Assembly (NCBI RefSeq): GCF_004283175.1
Contig: NZ_RXNW01000001.1
Location: 248,001-312,000 of the forward strand
Length of the DNA: 64,000 bases
Source: Legionella longbeachae
Lineage (GTDB): Bacteria > Pseudomonadota > Gammaproteobacteria > Legionellales > Legionellaceae
Reading direction: 5' to 3'
Shown: positions 19,991-28,438 of the stretch, piece after piece
How positions within the stretch are numbered: position 1 is the first letter of the stretch
How the letters are laid out: the number at the start of each line of letters is the position of its first letter
Notes under the pieces: generated by a model
The model's database searches: none
What the model was told of the DNA's origin: nothing
Seen by the model: the letters and a program-made list of their open reading frames with translations, nothing else
Translations under genes and position numbers: made by a program

Positions 19991-20512
19991 ATGAAATTAA
20001 TTGAATATGTGCGTTCTAAAAACATTAATGAAGTTGAAACCAGATTATCAAACAGCTATATTGAGGACAAGGAAATCAATGATGCTTTTCAGGAAGCCTG
20101 TGGCTTAGGTTATAGTAATTTCGTAGAACTTTTTTTAAATGATAAAAGAGTTAATCCAAGCTCTCCCTCTATTCAAGCCATAGATTATTCATTCTCACCA
20201 AGTCTTACTGACTCCTTTGGACTACAACAAGCTTGTTATAATGGTCATTTAGATATCGTGGATCTTTTGCTCAAAGATAAACGCTCTGATCCATCTGCAG
20301 GTGATTATAGGTGTATAAAGTTAATTGTCGATAAAGCTGAGTCAAACAACAATTACAAGCAAATTCTACAAAAATTGACGGATTATTGTTGGAATAATTA
20401 TCTGGATTATCGTACTGGATTAGGGGATAAGCTCTCAGCTAAAATCGATACAATTTTAGCCAAGGACACTTATAACTCTGATGAGAGTTATAGCATACGC
20501 CATCATAAATAA
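19991..20512 (+). CDS. short ankyrin-like protein
   Basis: A 173-residue protein with AAAGGAAAG before the ATG. Two degenerate ankyrin-type units are visible: EINDAFQEACGLGYSNFVEL with LNDKRVNPS, and SFGLQQACYNGHLDIVDLLL with DKRSDPSAG. The pattern of a helix pair followed by (K/D)DKRxDPS is common in multi-copy Legionella and amoebal-symbiont ankyrin families. The last 60 residues are Tyr/Asn-rich and unassigned. It could be a small effector or the shortened remnant of a longer one; the sequence just downstream is decayed. Confidence 0.65.
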   Translation: MKLIEYVRSKNINEVETRLSNSYIEDKEINDAFQEACGLGYSNFVELFLNDKRVNPSSPSIQAIDYSFSPSLTDSFGLQQACYNGHLDIVDLLLKDKRSDPSAGDYRCIKLIVDKAESNNNYKQILQKLTDYCWNNYLDYRTGLGDKLSAKIDTILAKDTYNSDESYSIRHHK

Positions 20513-20585
20513 GGATCGCATGCAACAGAAAAGAAGGCTCTATTTTTTGAGTAACTTATTGAAAAGTTATTTACAAAAAGATCTA

Positions 20586-20607
20586 TAGGGCGTGTCAACG
20601 CGCCCTA
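20586..20607. repeat. hairpin in decayed intergenic region
   Basis: A nine-pair stem, TAGGGCGTG pairing with CGCGCCCTA (one G-T pair), around a TCAA loop. No T-run follows. It lies between the ankyrin gene and the gene remnant at 20615-20779. It may be a dispersed palindromic element; no second copy was noticed in this window. Confidence 0.6.
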
Positions 20608-20614
20608 CAATGTA

Positions 20615-20779
20615 CGCCGCTTTTTCTATCAATATTCTCATAAATATTCTCTATATGTTGATGATTTAGAAATCCTTAATCCGGAACAGGATTATGCACT
20701 GGCTCGATTAGGCTATATCCGGGCATAAGCTCAATGTTATCACGATACTGTTAAATTGTGTCTTGCGTTAGGAGGTTAG
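20615..20779 (+). pseudogene. remnant of a coding sequence
   Basis: Bases 20513-20982 hold no intact gene. One frame reads like protein for about 35 codons (including YVDDLEILNPEQDYALARLG), hits TAA at 20726, continues as AQCYHDTVKLCLALGG and stops again at 20777. A second short protein-like stretch ends near 20936 (NWFIGEGQYKFDLQVQQR). No ribosome site or family was recognised. The likeliest reading is an old, decayed gene; chance is possible. Confidence 0.4.
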
Positions 20780-20982
20780 GGCGTAGCGTATACAAATAAT
20801 TTAATTTATAAAAAAAATATAAGATCCTGGATACAACATTCGCTCAGAACTCAAATAGCGTAGTACCTGTCTGACTATTAGGAACTGGTTTATTGGAGAA
20901 GGCCAGTATAAATTCGATCTGCAAGTTCAACAAAGATAATATACTGAATTTGTAACGAATAAATTAAATATAGGAATTAATA

Positions 20983-21363
20983 ATGCCTCAGTTGACACTT
21001 ACCATTTCTCAAAACATAAATGCAAATCTTATTAATTTTAAAAGTCTTTTCGAAAAGGTTCATAATACTCTGCGAATTGTACCCAATATGGACGTGAATA
21101 CTGCTTATAGTGGAGTTATTCAAGAAATCTATTCTTATATTGGTTTTAATAACCCCAAGTCAGCAAAAGTTTACCTCCAACTTTACTGGATGGAAAATGA
21201 ACAACGAGCCGCAATGAAATCAGAGTTAGGAAACGCTTTACTTGAGATTCTTGAGCATAGTATTGTCCCTGAAGTAGAAGAACAGGGGCTTATATGTATA
21301 CCAAGAGTTAGAATTGCAAATCTTGGGGTGCTAAATCAAAGTTATTTCATTGGCGGAGCTTAA
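20983..21363 (+). CDS. 5-carboxymethyl-2-hydroxymuconate isomerase-like protein
   Basis: A 126-residue protein with AGGA before the ATG. It starts MPQLTLTISQNI, with the N-terminal proline that acts as catalytic base in the tautomerase superfamily. NFKSLFEKVHNTL and ALLEILEHSIVPEVEE resemble the CHMI family (HpaF-like), whose members isomerise a muconate intermediate in 4-hydroxyphenylacetate breakdown. No other gene of that pathway is nearby, so the substrate is unknown and the protein may have another tautomerase role. Confidence 0.55.
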   Translation: MPQLTLTISQNINANLINFKSLFEKVHNTLRIVPNMDVNTAYSGVIQEIYSYIGFNNPKSAKVYLQLYWMENEQRAAMKSELGNALLEILEHSIVPEVEEQGLICIPRVRIANLGVLNQSYFIGGA

Positions 21364-21442
21364 TAAAGGCACAATGAAGTCAGCAGTTTGATATATAGAT
21401 CTTTATATCAAACTGCTATTAAGCTCAGGGGGTATCAATTTC

Positions 21443-22861
21443 TTAATAAGTAGGTCTATCTTTATCTGCTTCATACCCATCATCATGCTCTATTTGAGGC
21501 TCTTTGCAAGTTTGCCTCATTCTTTCTTTAAAACCTGAAAAACGAGAGGAGCGTGATGATTTTTCTACATCAGCTTCATATCCATCTTCATAATCCTTTT
21601 CTTTGTGGCTGATGGCCTTTGTTAATTTAGATTTAAAGACGCTCGATTTTTTAAGGAGATCCTCATAAAACTCTTCTGGTTTTTGAGGATTATATTCTTT
21701 CATTTTCGAGTCTATTTTCTTAGTGCGGGAAATGACTGCTTCTGATTGCTCTTGAATTGCCTCTCGTATTGATAAATTATCAGTCTGCAACGCCTTGTCA
21801 TTTGAAGATGCCTTTACTAACATGGACATTCCATACTTAAAGGCATCGTAGGGTTGTAGGGGAGTATTTTCTACATCTTCTCCTTTTTTTATGGCTCTTT
21901 CTATTAAATAGTGATTAACTCCCGCGGCTGTTTCTACAATAGTATGATAATCACCACGTTGAAAGGGAGCGACAGTGAGTGCTCCTGCCAGTGACTCAAA
22001 ATTAGAGTTATCATCTAACCACGTGCTTCTGGGACCTTTTCCAGAGGAACATAGGCCATCGATTGCAGACAGTGTCAATGGACAAGTGCCTGAGGTATGT
22101 CCCCTGATTTCAATTCCACCTTCCACGGCCGCACCTATCCATGAGGGAAATCCTTTGCGGACCTCACTTCTAAATTTCCTTGAATCTAATGATTTTTGAG
22201 GTAGTTGATCTTCTTCTTCATTTTCACTTGCGGAAGATACATCTTCTTGCTCACCAGTAATGATGCTGCCTTCGTATGAGGGGTTAGGTTTAAGGAGTTC
22301 TTTGGCGATATCATCTTTAGCACGAGCAGTATAAATATCTCCAATAGGTCTGGTTAGTTTATCCTTCATAACCTCTTGAATTTTATCATCCATCATTTTT
22401 TGAGCAGGAGTTTCAGGTGTAAAAGGGGGCACAACCCAGGAGGCATGAATCGCTCTGTAGCCCATCGCTGTTCCAATTGTTTCAATTCCAGTGATTAATC
22501 TTTGCGGAGGAATGGTACCTGGCTCAGCCTCCAAAAATTCTCTAAATTTTTGTGCTGCCGTTTTTGTTGTACTGTCTTGAAAACCGCCTCTGGACATCTC
22601 AGATGATCCCCCTAAGAGCCAGGTAAGTGCTTCATCTGGCATTTTGCCAAATTCTTCGGCCATTCTTTGACGAGTAAATTCAAGCTGTTGAATTACCTCG
22701 GAGTCTGGGTGTCTCATTACTGCCCTGGATATTTCTTTGGTTTCTCGATTATTTTCTTCTAATAATTTTGTTTTTTTGGAAATTCTTCCTACACGTCTTT
22801 GTTCTGTGGATTCCTTGGCACTCCCAATATCTTTTAATATTTCAACGCGTGATCGAGACAT
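21443..22861 (-). CDS. unrecognised hydrophilic protein, candidate effector
   Basis: A 472-residue protein with AGGAGA before its ATG, no signal peptide and no membrane helix. It is charged and rich in Glu, Lys and Ser, with a Gly-rich central segment (WIGAAVEGGIEIRGHTSGTC) that may be a folded domain. Near the C-terminus the motif DGYEAD occurs twice, at EDGYEADVEKSS and DDGYEADKDRP, flanking a basic stretch (SSRFSGFKERMRQTCKE). A short acidic tail repeat like this may be a host-factor or secretion motif. I do not recognise the family; effector status is inferred only from composition and genome context. Confidence 0.55.
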   Translation of the reverse strand: MSRSRVEILKDIGSAKESTEQRRVGRISKKTKLLEENNRETKEISRAVMRHPDSEVIQQLEFTRQRMAEEFGKMPDEALTWLLGGSSEMSRGGFQDSTTKTAAQKFREFLEAEPGTIPPQRLITGIETIGTAMGYRAIHASWVVPPFTPETPAQKMMDDKIQEVMKDKLTRPIGDIYTARAKDDIAKELLKPNPSYEGSIITGEQEDVSSASENEEEDQLPQKSLDSRKFRSEVRKGFPSWIGAAVEGGIEIRGHTSGTCPLTLSAIDGLCSSGKGPRSTWLDDNSNFESLAGALTVAPFQRGDYHTIVETAAGVNHYLIERAIKKGEDVENTPLQPYDAFKYGMSMLVKASSNDKALQTDNLSIREAIQEQSEAVISRTKKIDSKMKEYNPQKPEEFYEDLLKKSSVFKSKLTKAISHKEKDYEDGYEADVEKSSRSSRFSGFKERMRQTCKEPQIEHDDGYEADKDRPTY

Positions 22862-23047
22862 ATCATAATCTCCTACTACATTTTATGCTTATATAGTTGA
22901 ATTATAGTTCAACTTGGGCGTTATTTAATATTTTGTGGGTTCTTAAAGATAATAAAAAAGTTTTAAATATAAAAATCAAGAGTGGTAGCAGAGGTGTGCT
23001 GTGAGAACTTTCCTATATATTGTATGTTGCCCAAGGTATGGTCTATT

Positions 23048-24535
23048 TTAACTTTGTGTTGTGACTCGAAGAATTTCAGCAAGCGAAGTATCGCCAGCAA
23101 GTACGCGTTTAAAACCATCATCGCGAATGCTAGGACTAGTTGGACGTAGATGTTCTTCCATAGTTTGTAAATCTTCATGACGATGGATCATGCCTCTTAA
23201 TACTTCATCTATAGTGATAAGTTCATAAATTCCCGTTCTTCCTCTGTAACCTAAGTGATTGCATAGGTCGCAACCTTTAGGTTCAAAGACTTTGGATATG
23301 TCCGTCTCAGGCGTAAGCCCCATGAGTTCCATTTCATCATCTCTTAATTGATGCGGAGTTTTGCAATGGGAACATAATTTTCTAACGAGTCGTTGAGCAA
23401 TAAGACCAACAATACTGGATGATAAAAGAAAGGACTCTACTCCCATATCGCGTAAGCGAGTCAACGCCCCTAATGCACTATTTGTATGTAATGTAGACAG
23501 TACCAGGTGTCCGGTAAGGCTGGCTTGAACTGCAATCTCAGCAGTTTCAAGATCGCGAATTTCCCCTATCATGACTACATCAGGATCTTGCCTGAGAATA
23601 GCCCTTAGCCCTTTAGCGAAGGTCATTTGCACTTTAGTATTAACTTGGGTTTGCCCTATACCTTCAAGATCATATTCTATTGGATCCTCAATGGTAAGTA
23701 TGTTTCGTGTGACTTGATTTAGTTCAGTAAGCATGGCATATAATGAAGTTGTTTTACCAGATCCTGTTGGCCCTGTTACCAGGATTATACCATGAGGTTC
23801 TGCAATCATTTTCCGCATCGCCTTTAGGGTCGATTGAGGCATACCTAACAGATTTAAGTCTAATTGGGCTGCTTGTTTATCCAAGATCCTCAAAACTACG
23901 CGTTCCCCATGATTAGAGGGAAGAGTAGAGACACGTACATCGATATTATGGCCACCGATGCGTAGTGAAATACGTCCATCTTGTGGGATGCGTTTTTCTG
24001 CAATATCTAATTTCGCCATTACCTTTACTCTGGAAATGACCAGCGGAGCAATGGCACGTTGAATTTCTAAAACTTCATGTAAAACACCATCAATACGATT
24101 GCGTACCAAGACTCTGTCTTCATAGGTTTCAATATGAATATCGGATGCTTTTTGTTTTATTGCTTGAGTAAACAAAGCATTTAGTAAACGTATAATTGGG
24201 GCATCATCCTGGTTTTCTAATAAATCTTCGCTAACAGGAAGTTGGCTGGCGAGTAATGAAAGATCCATATCTTCTTCCATGCCTCCCGCAGCATCCAATA
24301 TGGATGATTTAGATTGATAAACATGAGCTAGTTCTTGCTGGAAAGCAGACTCATCTACTCTTTTTAAAGAAAACTCACATTGTAATAAACGTTTTACTTC
24401 TGCCAGGGCTTGCAGGGACGTATTTGACAAATAATAAACGGTAGCCTGATTATTGGTCATTTCATTTGCCACTACGATCCCATTGTTTTTTGCAAAACTA
24501 TAAGGGATTTGTAGGTATTTCTCTTCATGTTCCAT
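23048..24535 (-). CDS. lspE: type II secretion ATPase
   Basis: GspE-family ATPase powering pseudopilus assembly on the cytoplasmic face of the type II secretion system. The 495 residues include the N-terminal LspL-binding domain, Walker A GPTGSGKTTS, the Asp box (ILTIEDPIEYDLEGIGQTQV), Walker B (DPDVVMIGEIRD), the His box (GHLVLSTLHTNSA) and a four-cysteine zinc motif (CSHC...CDLC). The ATG shares one base with the lspD stop (TAATG), so translation is coupled. In L. pneumophila lspDE is likewise separate from the other lsp genes. A 71-codon frame at 22963-23178 is a shadow. Confidence 0.97.
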   Translation of the reverse strand: MEHEEKYLQIPYSFAKNNGIVVANEMTNNQATVYYLSNTSLQALAEVKRLLQCEFSLKRVDESAFQQELAHVYQSKSSILDAAGGMEEDMDLSLLASQLPVSEDLLENQDDAPIIRLLNALFTQAIKQKASDIHIETYEDRVLVRNRIDGVLHEVLEIQRAIAPLVISRVKVMAKLDIAEKRIPQDGRISLRIGGHNIDVRVSTLPSNHGERVVLRILDKQAAQLDLNLLGMPQSTLKAMRKMIAEPHGIILVTGPTGSGKTTSLYAMLTELNQVTRNILTIEDPIEYDLEGIGQTQVNTKVQMTFAKGLRAILRQDPDVVMIGEIRDLETAEIAVQASLTGHLVLSTLHTNSALGALTRLRDMGVESFLLSSSIVGLIAQRLVRKLCSHCKTPHQLRDDEMELMGLTPETDISKVFEPKGCDLCNHLGYRGRTGIYELITIDEVLRGMIHRHEDLQTMEEHLRPTSPSIRDDGFKRVLAGDTSLAEILRVTTQS

Positions 24536-26895
24536 TACTTGGTCACTAATAAAGGTGGACGACTAAACGGTTTAGGTAAGTCAGCACGTTTTAATGCGGG
24601 CATGACTGTTGAATTATTACTTTGTACAAATGCATCTTGTGACCTTAGCCAATCTAATTCATATTGGCGAATATTATTATATTTTTCTCCAGATAGATGC
24701 ATCGTATCCCTTTCATTACGTAAGATAATAGGCTTGATAAAAACCATAAGAACTCGTTTTTCTCGGGTATTTATATTACGTTTAAATAAACGACCGACAC
24801 CAGGTAGATCTCCTAGAACAGGTAGACGATTATTGTCATTATCTAATCTGTCTTGAGTTAATCCTCCCAGGACAACAATGTCACCACTTTCAACATGAAC
24901 TGAAGTAACGATGCTGCTGATTCTAAAAGTTGGATTCACAGATGCTTCTGCAGTAGCTGGTGGATCTAAAGTATCATTGCCTTGATCGATTTGCATCTGG
25001 ATTCCATTCCCGCGCGTAATTTGGGGGCGGACATAAAGGTGCAACGCAACATTGACTCGATCAAACGTTGTATAGGGGCTTGCAGGTGTTGTGCCTCCAG
25101 CATTGTTAGGATAATTTGTGGAAGCAACAGAGACTTGTTTTCCTACCAGGATTTTAGCTTGGCGGTTATCAAGAACCACAACAGAGGGGGTTGATAAAAT
25201 GTTGGCTTTATGTGCTCTTGCCAAAGCATAAATTTGTGCCTGGAAATCTGCAATTTGAGTTTTACTATTGATGATCGCAAAGCCATTTCTAAAGCCACCT
25301 GGTTTTCCGGTTTGCTGATTGCTGCCCCATTCTATACCCAAATCATTGACATCATCTTGATTAATTTCAGCCACAAGTGCTTCGATAAGTAACTGTGCGG
25401 GTTTAATATCCAGTTGCCCTATGACTCGTTTTAGAATATGTATTACTGATGGGGGGGCATTGAGAATGATGGAGTTTGTGTTGGGTTCTGCAATGATTTG
25501 TACTGTAGGTTTCGTTGTTCCTTCATTTTGAGTTGTTGCCGATGTTGTATTTGCAGTTGCACCTGATGGAGTTAGCGAACCACCGGATACAGGATAAAGA
25601 GATGTAGAACTTTGTGTGGTTGCATTATTACTATTGTTGGCAAGATTAGAGGCAGGATTTGTACTGTCTAATGCTGGCCGTGTTATTGTTCCAATAGTTG
25701 TGCCAACATTACCGCTAAAGTTTGCTTGTGCGATACCAGCAAGGATAGGTACTAAATCTTCTGCTCTCAGATAATTAAGATAAACGACTTGAGTATTCGC
25801 ATTAAGGCCTTCGGAACTTTCTTTATCCAGTTTTAAGATCAACATTCTAATTCGTATTCGGTCAGTTTTAGAACCACTGATTAGAATAGAATTGGAGCGA
25901 TCATCGGCGGCGATGGTTGTTTGTGCCCGTGCTCCCCCCATATTGGGTTGAGTTTTTACCAGGTCTTTCAAGGTAGCGGCGATATCCATAGCTAATGAAT
26001 GGCGTAAATGGATCATATCGATTCCACTAGTAGATGAATTATCTACCTGTTTGATTATATCAGCAAGGCTATGAATATTATTGGCACGACCTGATAAAAT
26101 CAGCATATTAGAAGGGGCATAAGCTGAAATACTGCTCCATTGAGGCATTAATGGCCGTAAAACAGGAACTAATTGCTCTGCCGGGACGTAATGAACTGGT
26201 ACTACAGCGACCATCATGTCGTCCCCATGAGGATGATGCTGTACTTCACCCAAAATATCAGGGGATTGTGTTTTTGCATCTATATTAGGAATAACTTTAA
26301 TAACAGACCCGCTTGGGATAGCTGCATAGCCAGATACTTGTAATACTGAAAGAAAAACTTGATAAAGTTCATTATTATTCATTGGCGTTGAAGAAATAAT
26401 CGATATTTTTCCTTGAACGCGAGGATCAATGACAAAATTTTTGCCAGTAACTCTTGATACTTCCGCTATAACCGCGCGAATGTCAGCGTTTCTTAAATTC
26501 CATAATTTGCTGTTACCAGGTAGTGGTTGAGCTTGCTCCTCTGTATTTCCAGTTTCGTTAGGGGGAGCGAATGAAGTAACTTGTTGATTAATATTTGAAT
26601 TGACTTTTTTAGATAATTTATTTTGCAAATCTCGTGCAGCAAGGTAATCACTAATGGGTCCAATCTGTACAAGATAAAGTTTTTTATCAGATAAGTTTTT
26701 AATTTCTACTGGCTCATTCACAAGCAAAGAAAGCTCTTTTTTACGTTGCTGTGCATCTTTTTCTAAATTGAAAGCACCTGCTTGCAGAAAAAAAATAGTA
26801 CTTCCATTTTTGGTTGTCGTGGAAATATTAATTTCGTTTGCATGAGTAAATGCAGAGCAAATAAATATTAAAAAAATAATAACAATAGAGCGCAT
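24535..26895 (-). CDS. lspD: type II secretion secretin with N-terminal SPOR-like domain
   Basis: GspD-family outer-membrane secretin that forms the exit channel of the type II system. The 786 residues contain a signal peptide (IIFLIFICSAFTHA), then, before the usual N0 domain, a SPOR-like segment (about residues 30-110, with FFLQAGAFNLEKDAQQRKKE and YLVQIGPISDYLAARDLQNK). Next come N0 (LWNLRNADIRAVIAEVSRVT), N1-N3 and the secretin core (SGDIVVLGGLTQDRL and LGDLPGVGRLFK). An N/T/S-rich insert lies within N3 (around residues 425-475). SPOR domains bind denuded peptidoglycan, so the extra domain may anchor the channel at division or polar sites; that role is inferred. Confidence 0.96.
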   Translation of the reverse strand: MRSIVIIFLIFICSAFTHANEINISTTTKNGSTIFFLQAGAFNLEKDAQQRKKELSLLVNEPVEIKNLSDKKLYLVQIGPISDYLAARDLQNKLSKKVNSNINQQVTSFAPPNETGNTEEQAQPLPGNSKLWNLRNADIRAVIAEVSRVTGKNFVIDPRVQGKISIISSTPMNNNELYQVFLSVLQVSGYAAIPSGSVIKVIPNIDAKTQSPDILGEVQHHPHGDDMMVAVVPVHYVPAEQLVPVLRPLMPQWSSISAYAPSNMLILSGRANNIHSLADIIKQVDNSSTSGIDMIHLRHSLAMDIAATLKDLVKTQPNMGGARAQTTIAADDRSNSILISGSKTDRIRIRMLILKLDKESSEGLNANTQVVYLNYLRAEDLVPILAGIAQANFSGNVGTTIGTITRPALDSTNPASNLANNSNNATTQSSTSLYPVSGGSLTPSGATANTTSATTQNEGTTKPTVQIIAEPNTNSIILNAPPSVIHILKRVIGQLDIKPAQLLIEALVAEINQDDVNDLGIEWGSNQQTGKPGGFRNGFAIINSKTQIADFQAQIYALARAHKANILSTPSVVVLDNRQAKILVGKQVSVASTNYPNNAGGTTPASPYTTFDRVNVALHLYVRPQITRGNGIQMQIDQGNDTLDPPATAEASVNPTFRISSIVTSVHVESGDIVVLGGLTQDRLDNDNNRLPVLGDLPGVGRLFKRNINTREKRVLMVFIKPIILRNERDTMHLSGEKYNNIRQYELDWLRSQDAFVQSNNSTVMPALKRADLPKPFSRPPLLVTK

Positions 26896-27519
26896 TGAAA
26901 AACCGCAAAATCCTAATTAATTTACATAATAACTAAATTTACTAACTTACCATAGTTTTTTTGGCGAGTAATTAAGGGATTTTAAAAGAACATCACATTC
27001 TACTTTAAAAACCTTAACCATTTTGAAGATTAATCTACAATAATGAAAATAACTTTTTCACACTGTGAAATGAATATTGTTAATACTCATGGAGATGGAG
27101 CATTCCTCTTAGAATGCAGCGATATAATAAAGAGTATCATTGTAAAAAAAATTGTAACGAAAAAATAATGCTGTCATAAGCTGCTTTTTTCGGTGAGTGC
27201 TTCGAATCAGGTCTTAAAGAACTGGGAGCTTCGATGCTTATCATTACTTTTTCGAAAAGATGGGAGCCATTTAAAGGTACGCTATAAGGCGGAGTTTACA
27301 GGTTAGACCTTCCGCTTTTGCGGAAGGTGATGTTTTTTCGAAAATCTAGAGTTGATATCGAAACTTTAATCCCTACCCAGTCTGTGTTTTGCTGACATTA
27401 GTTTCTGAGTACTTGGACATTGAATAGAGTATTTTTTAATTGCAAATTAACACTATTGACTTAAGTCTAAAAATTTATACTAGTGATAAATTATAGCTTG
27501 GTAGATGGCTGAGCCTCCA
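26896..27519. other. intergenic region upstream of lspDE
   Basis: About 620 bases without a supportable gene. It must hold the lspDE promoter, but no clear hexamer pair stands out. It contains copy 2 of the interspersed palindrome (27307-27328). AT-rich, with scattered TTCGAAA-like motifs near 27252 and 27337. Confidence 0.5.
27307..27328. repeat. interspersed palindrome, copy 2
   Basis: Identical over 22 bases to the element at 14601-14622: arms ACCTTCCGC and GCGGAAGGT around TTTT. It is preceded by G and followed by TTCGAAA eight bases later, as at the first site. Here a T6 run lies five bases beyond the stem on the plus strand, but no plus-strand gene ends here. Confidence 0.8.
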
Positions 27520-27798
27520 TTAACGATGATGAGTATGATAGTGTTGATTTGGATCCGTATGCTGGTGAGTATGTGTATGGTGATTATGGTAGTTAGGATG
27601 TGGCACCTGATGAGGAGTAAAAAAACCGTAGGGAGTAGACGTGACGACAACGGTTTGGGGTGGATTTGTTACTACAACAGTTTGGGGTGGATTTGTTACT
27701 ACAACGGTTGTGTTTGTAGTGGGGGCATGGGTGTGTATGTGATTCGTTGTGGGGTGATTATGTGTATGAGTATTTCCTGCAGTTGATACATGTTTCAT
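27520..27798 (-). CDS. histidine/threonine-rich small protein, probably metal-binding
   Basis: A 92-residue protein with no signal peptide or membrane helix and AAGGA seven bases before its ATG, which favours this frame over the overlapping plus-strand frame. Histidine is about one residue in five, mostly as H-T-H or H-x-H (NTHTHNHPTTNHIHTH and YHNHHTHTHQHT). The middle holds a tandem nine-residue unit, VVVTNPPQT, encoded by 27-base repeats around 27650-27715. Clusters like this bind Ni, Zn or Cu and are found in metal-storage proteins and chaperone tails. I do not recognise a family, and no metal enzyme is adjacent. Confidence 0.6.
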   Translation of the reverse strand: MKHVSTAGNTHTHNHPTTNHIHTHAPTTNTTVVVTNPPQTVVVTNPPQTVVVTSTPYGFFTPHQVPHPNYHNHHTHTHQHTDPNQHYHTHHR

Positions 27799-27930
27799 AG
27801 TTCATCCTTAGTTCGAATAAAGAGTTAAATTTTATTTCAACTATAAAAAGAATGATGATTTAAATTTGAATATTTTAAATATCATCTTTATGCATTATAA
27901 GCAGATGGTTTTCTTAATGTATATAGTGAT

Positions 27931-27964
27931 GATTCGCACATAAACTGATGTGCGAATCTTTTTC
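27931..27964 (+). terminator. intrinsic terminator, plus strand
   Basis: A perfect 11-pair stem (GATTCGCACAT / ATGTGCGAATC) with a six-base loop, followed by TTTTTC. The T-run is on the plus strand, yet both neighbouring genes are on the minus strand. It may end an unannotated plus-strand RNA from 27800-27930 or work in both directions. Confidence 0.65.
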
Positions 27965-27990
27965 TTGATTCCTGTAGCGAAAATAAGGGG

Positions 27991-28272
27991 CTAAGGGCAA
28001 CAAATAATAGTTCGGACTTCTTCAAGATCTGTATTACTGGGATGATTGAGATCATAATTACCAATGTATTCTTGACTTGTACTGTTACTGACGAAGTGTT
28101 TTTCGAAACGGCAGCCTAATATTCCTGCATTTTGTCGACGAAGTTTATTCAATGGAGGTATCTCTGTTTGAGAGTCAAATACTTGTATTAATTGATTTTC
28201 AGATAAGTCAGCTACATGTGTTTTTCCACCAGTAATAAATAGGGTATTGGTTTTTCTATCAAAAAATTTCAT
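27991..28272 (-). CDS. small protein of unknown function
   Basis: A 93-residue protein. The start at 28272 is chosen because GGAG lies eight bases upstream; an earlier in-frame ATG at 28338 has no ribosome site. It begins MKFFDRKTNTLFITGGKTHV and ends in EVRTIICCP. No signal peptide, membrane helix or known motif is visible; a central basic stretch (KLRRQNAG) and two C-terminal cysteines are the only marks. The plus-strand-oriented hairpin at 27931 lies just past its end. Confidence 0.55.
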   Translation of the reverse strand: MKFFDRKTNTLFITGGKTHVADLSENQLIQVFDSQTEIPPLNKLRRQNAGILGCRFEKHFVSNSTSQEYIGNYDLNHPSNTDLEEVRTIICCP

Positions 28273-28438
28273 TATGGTCTCCGTTAAAAAACTCCGTGAG
28301 TGTTCACTATAAAACTTTATTGTCAAATAGTAACGCATTAAATGTAATTTCTACACTAATGAAGCTATTTCGTCAACAATATCGTGTTGCCAATAAGATA
28401 TTTAAATTGAACATATAGTAGTCATGGTGTTGAGCTGC

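Noticed and set aside
22963-23178. 71-codon minus-strand frame overlapping the 3' end of lspE
   Set aside because: It overlaps the conserved C-terminus of lspE in another frame and shows no motif or ribosome site.
27505-27786. Plus-strand frame of 93 codons opposite the histidine-rich gene
   Set aside because: It lacks a ribosome site; the minus-strand frame has AAGGA before its ATG and a coherent His/Thr composition. The repeats force both strands open.
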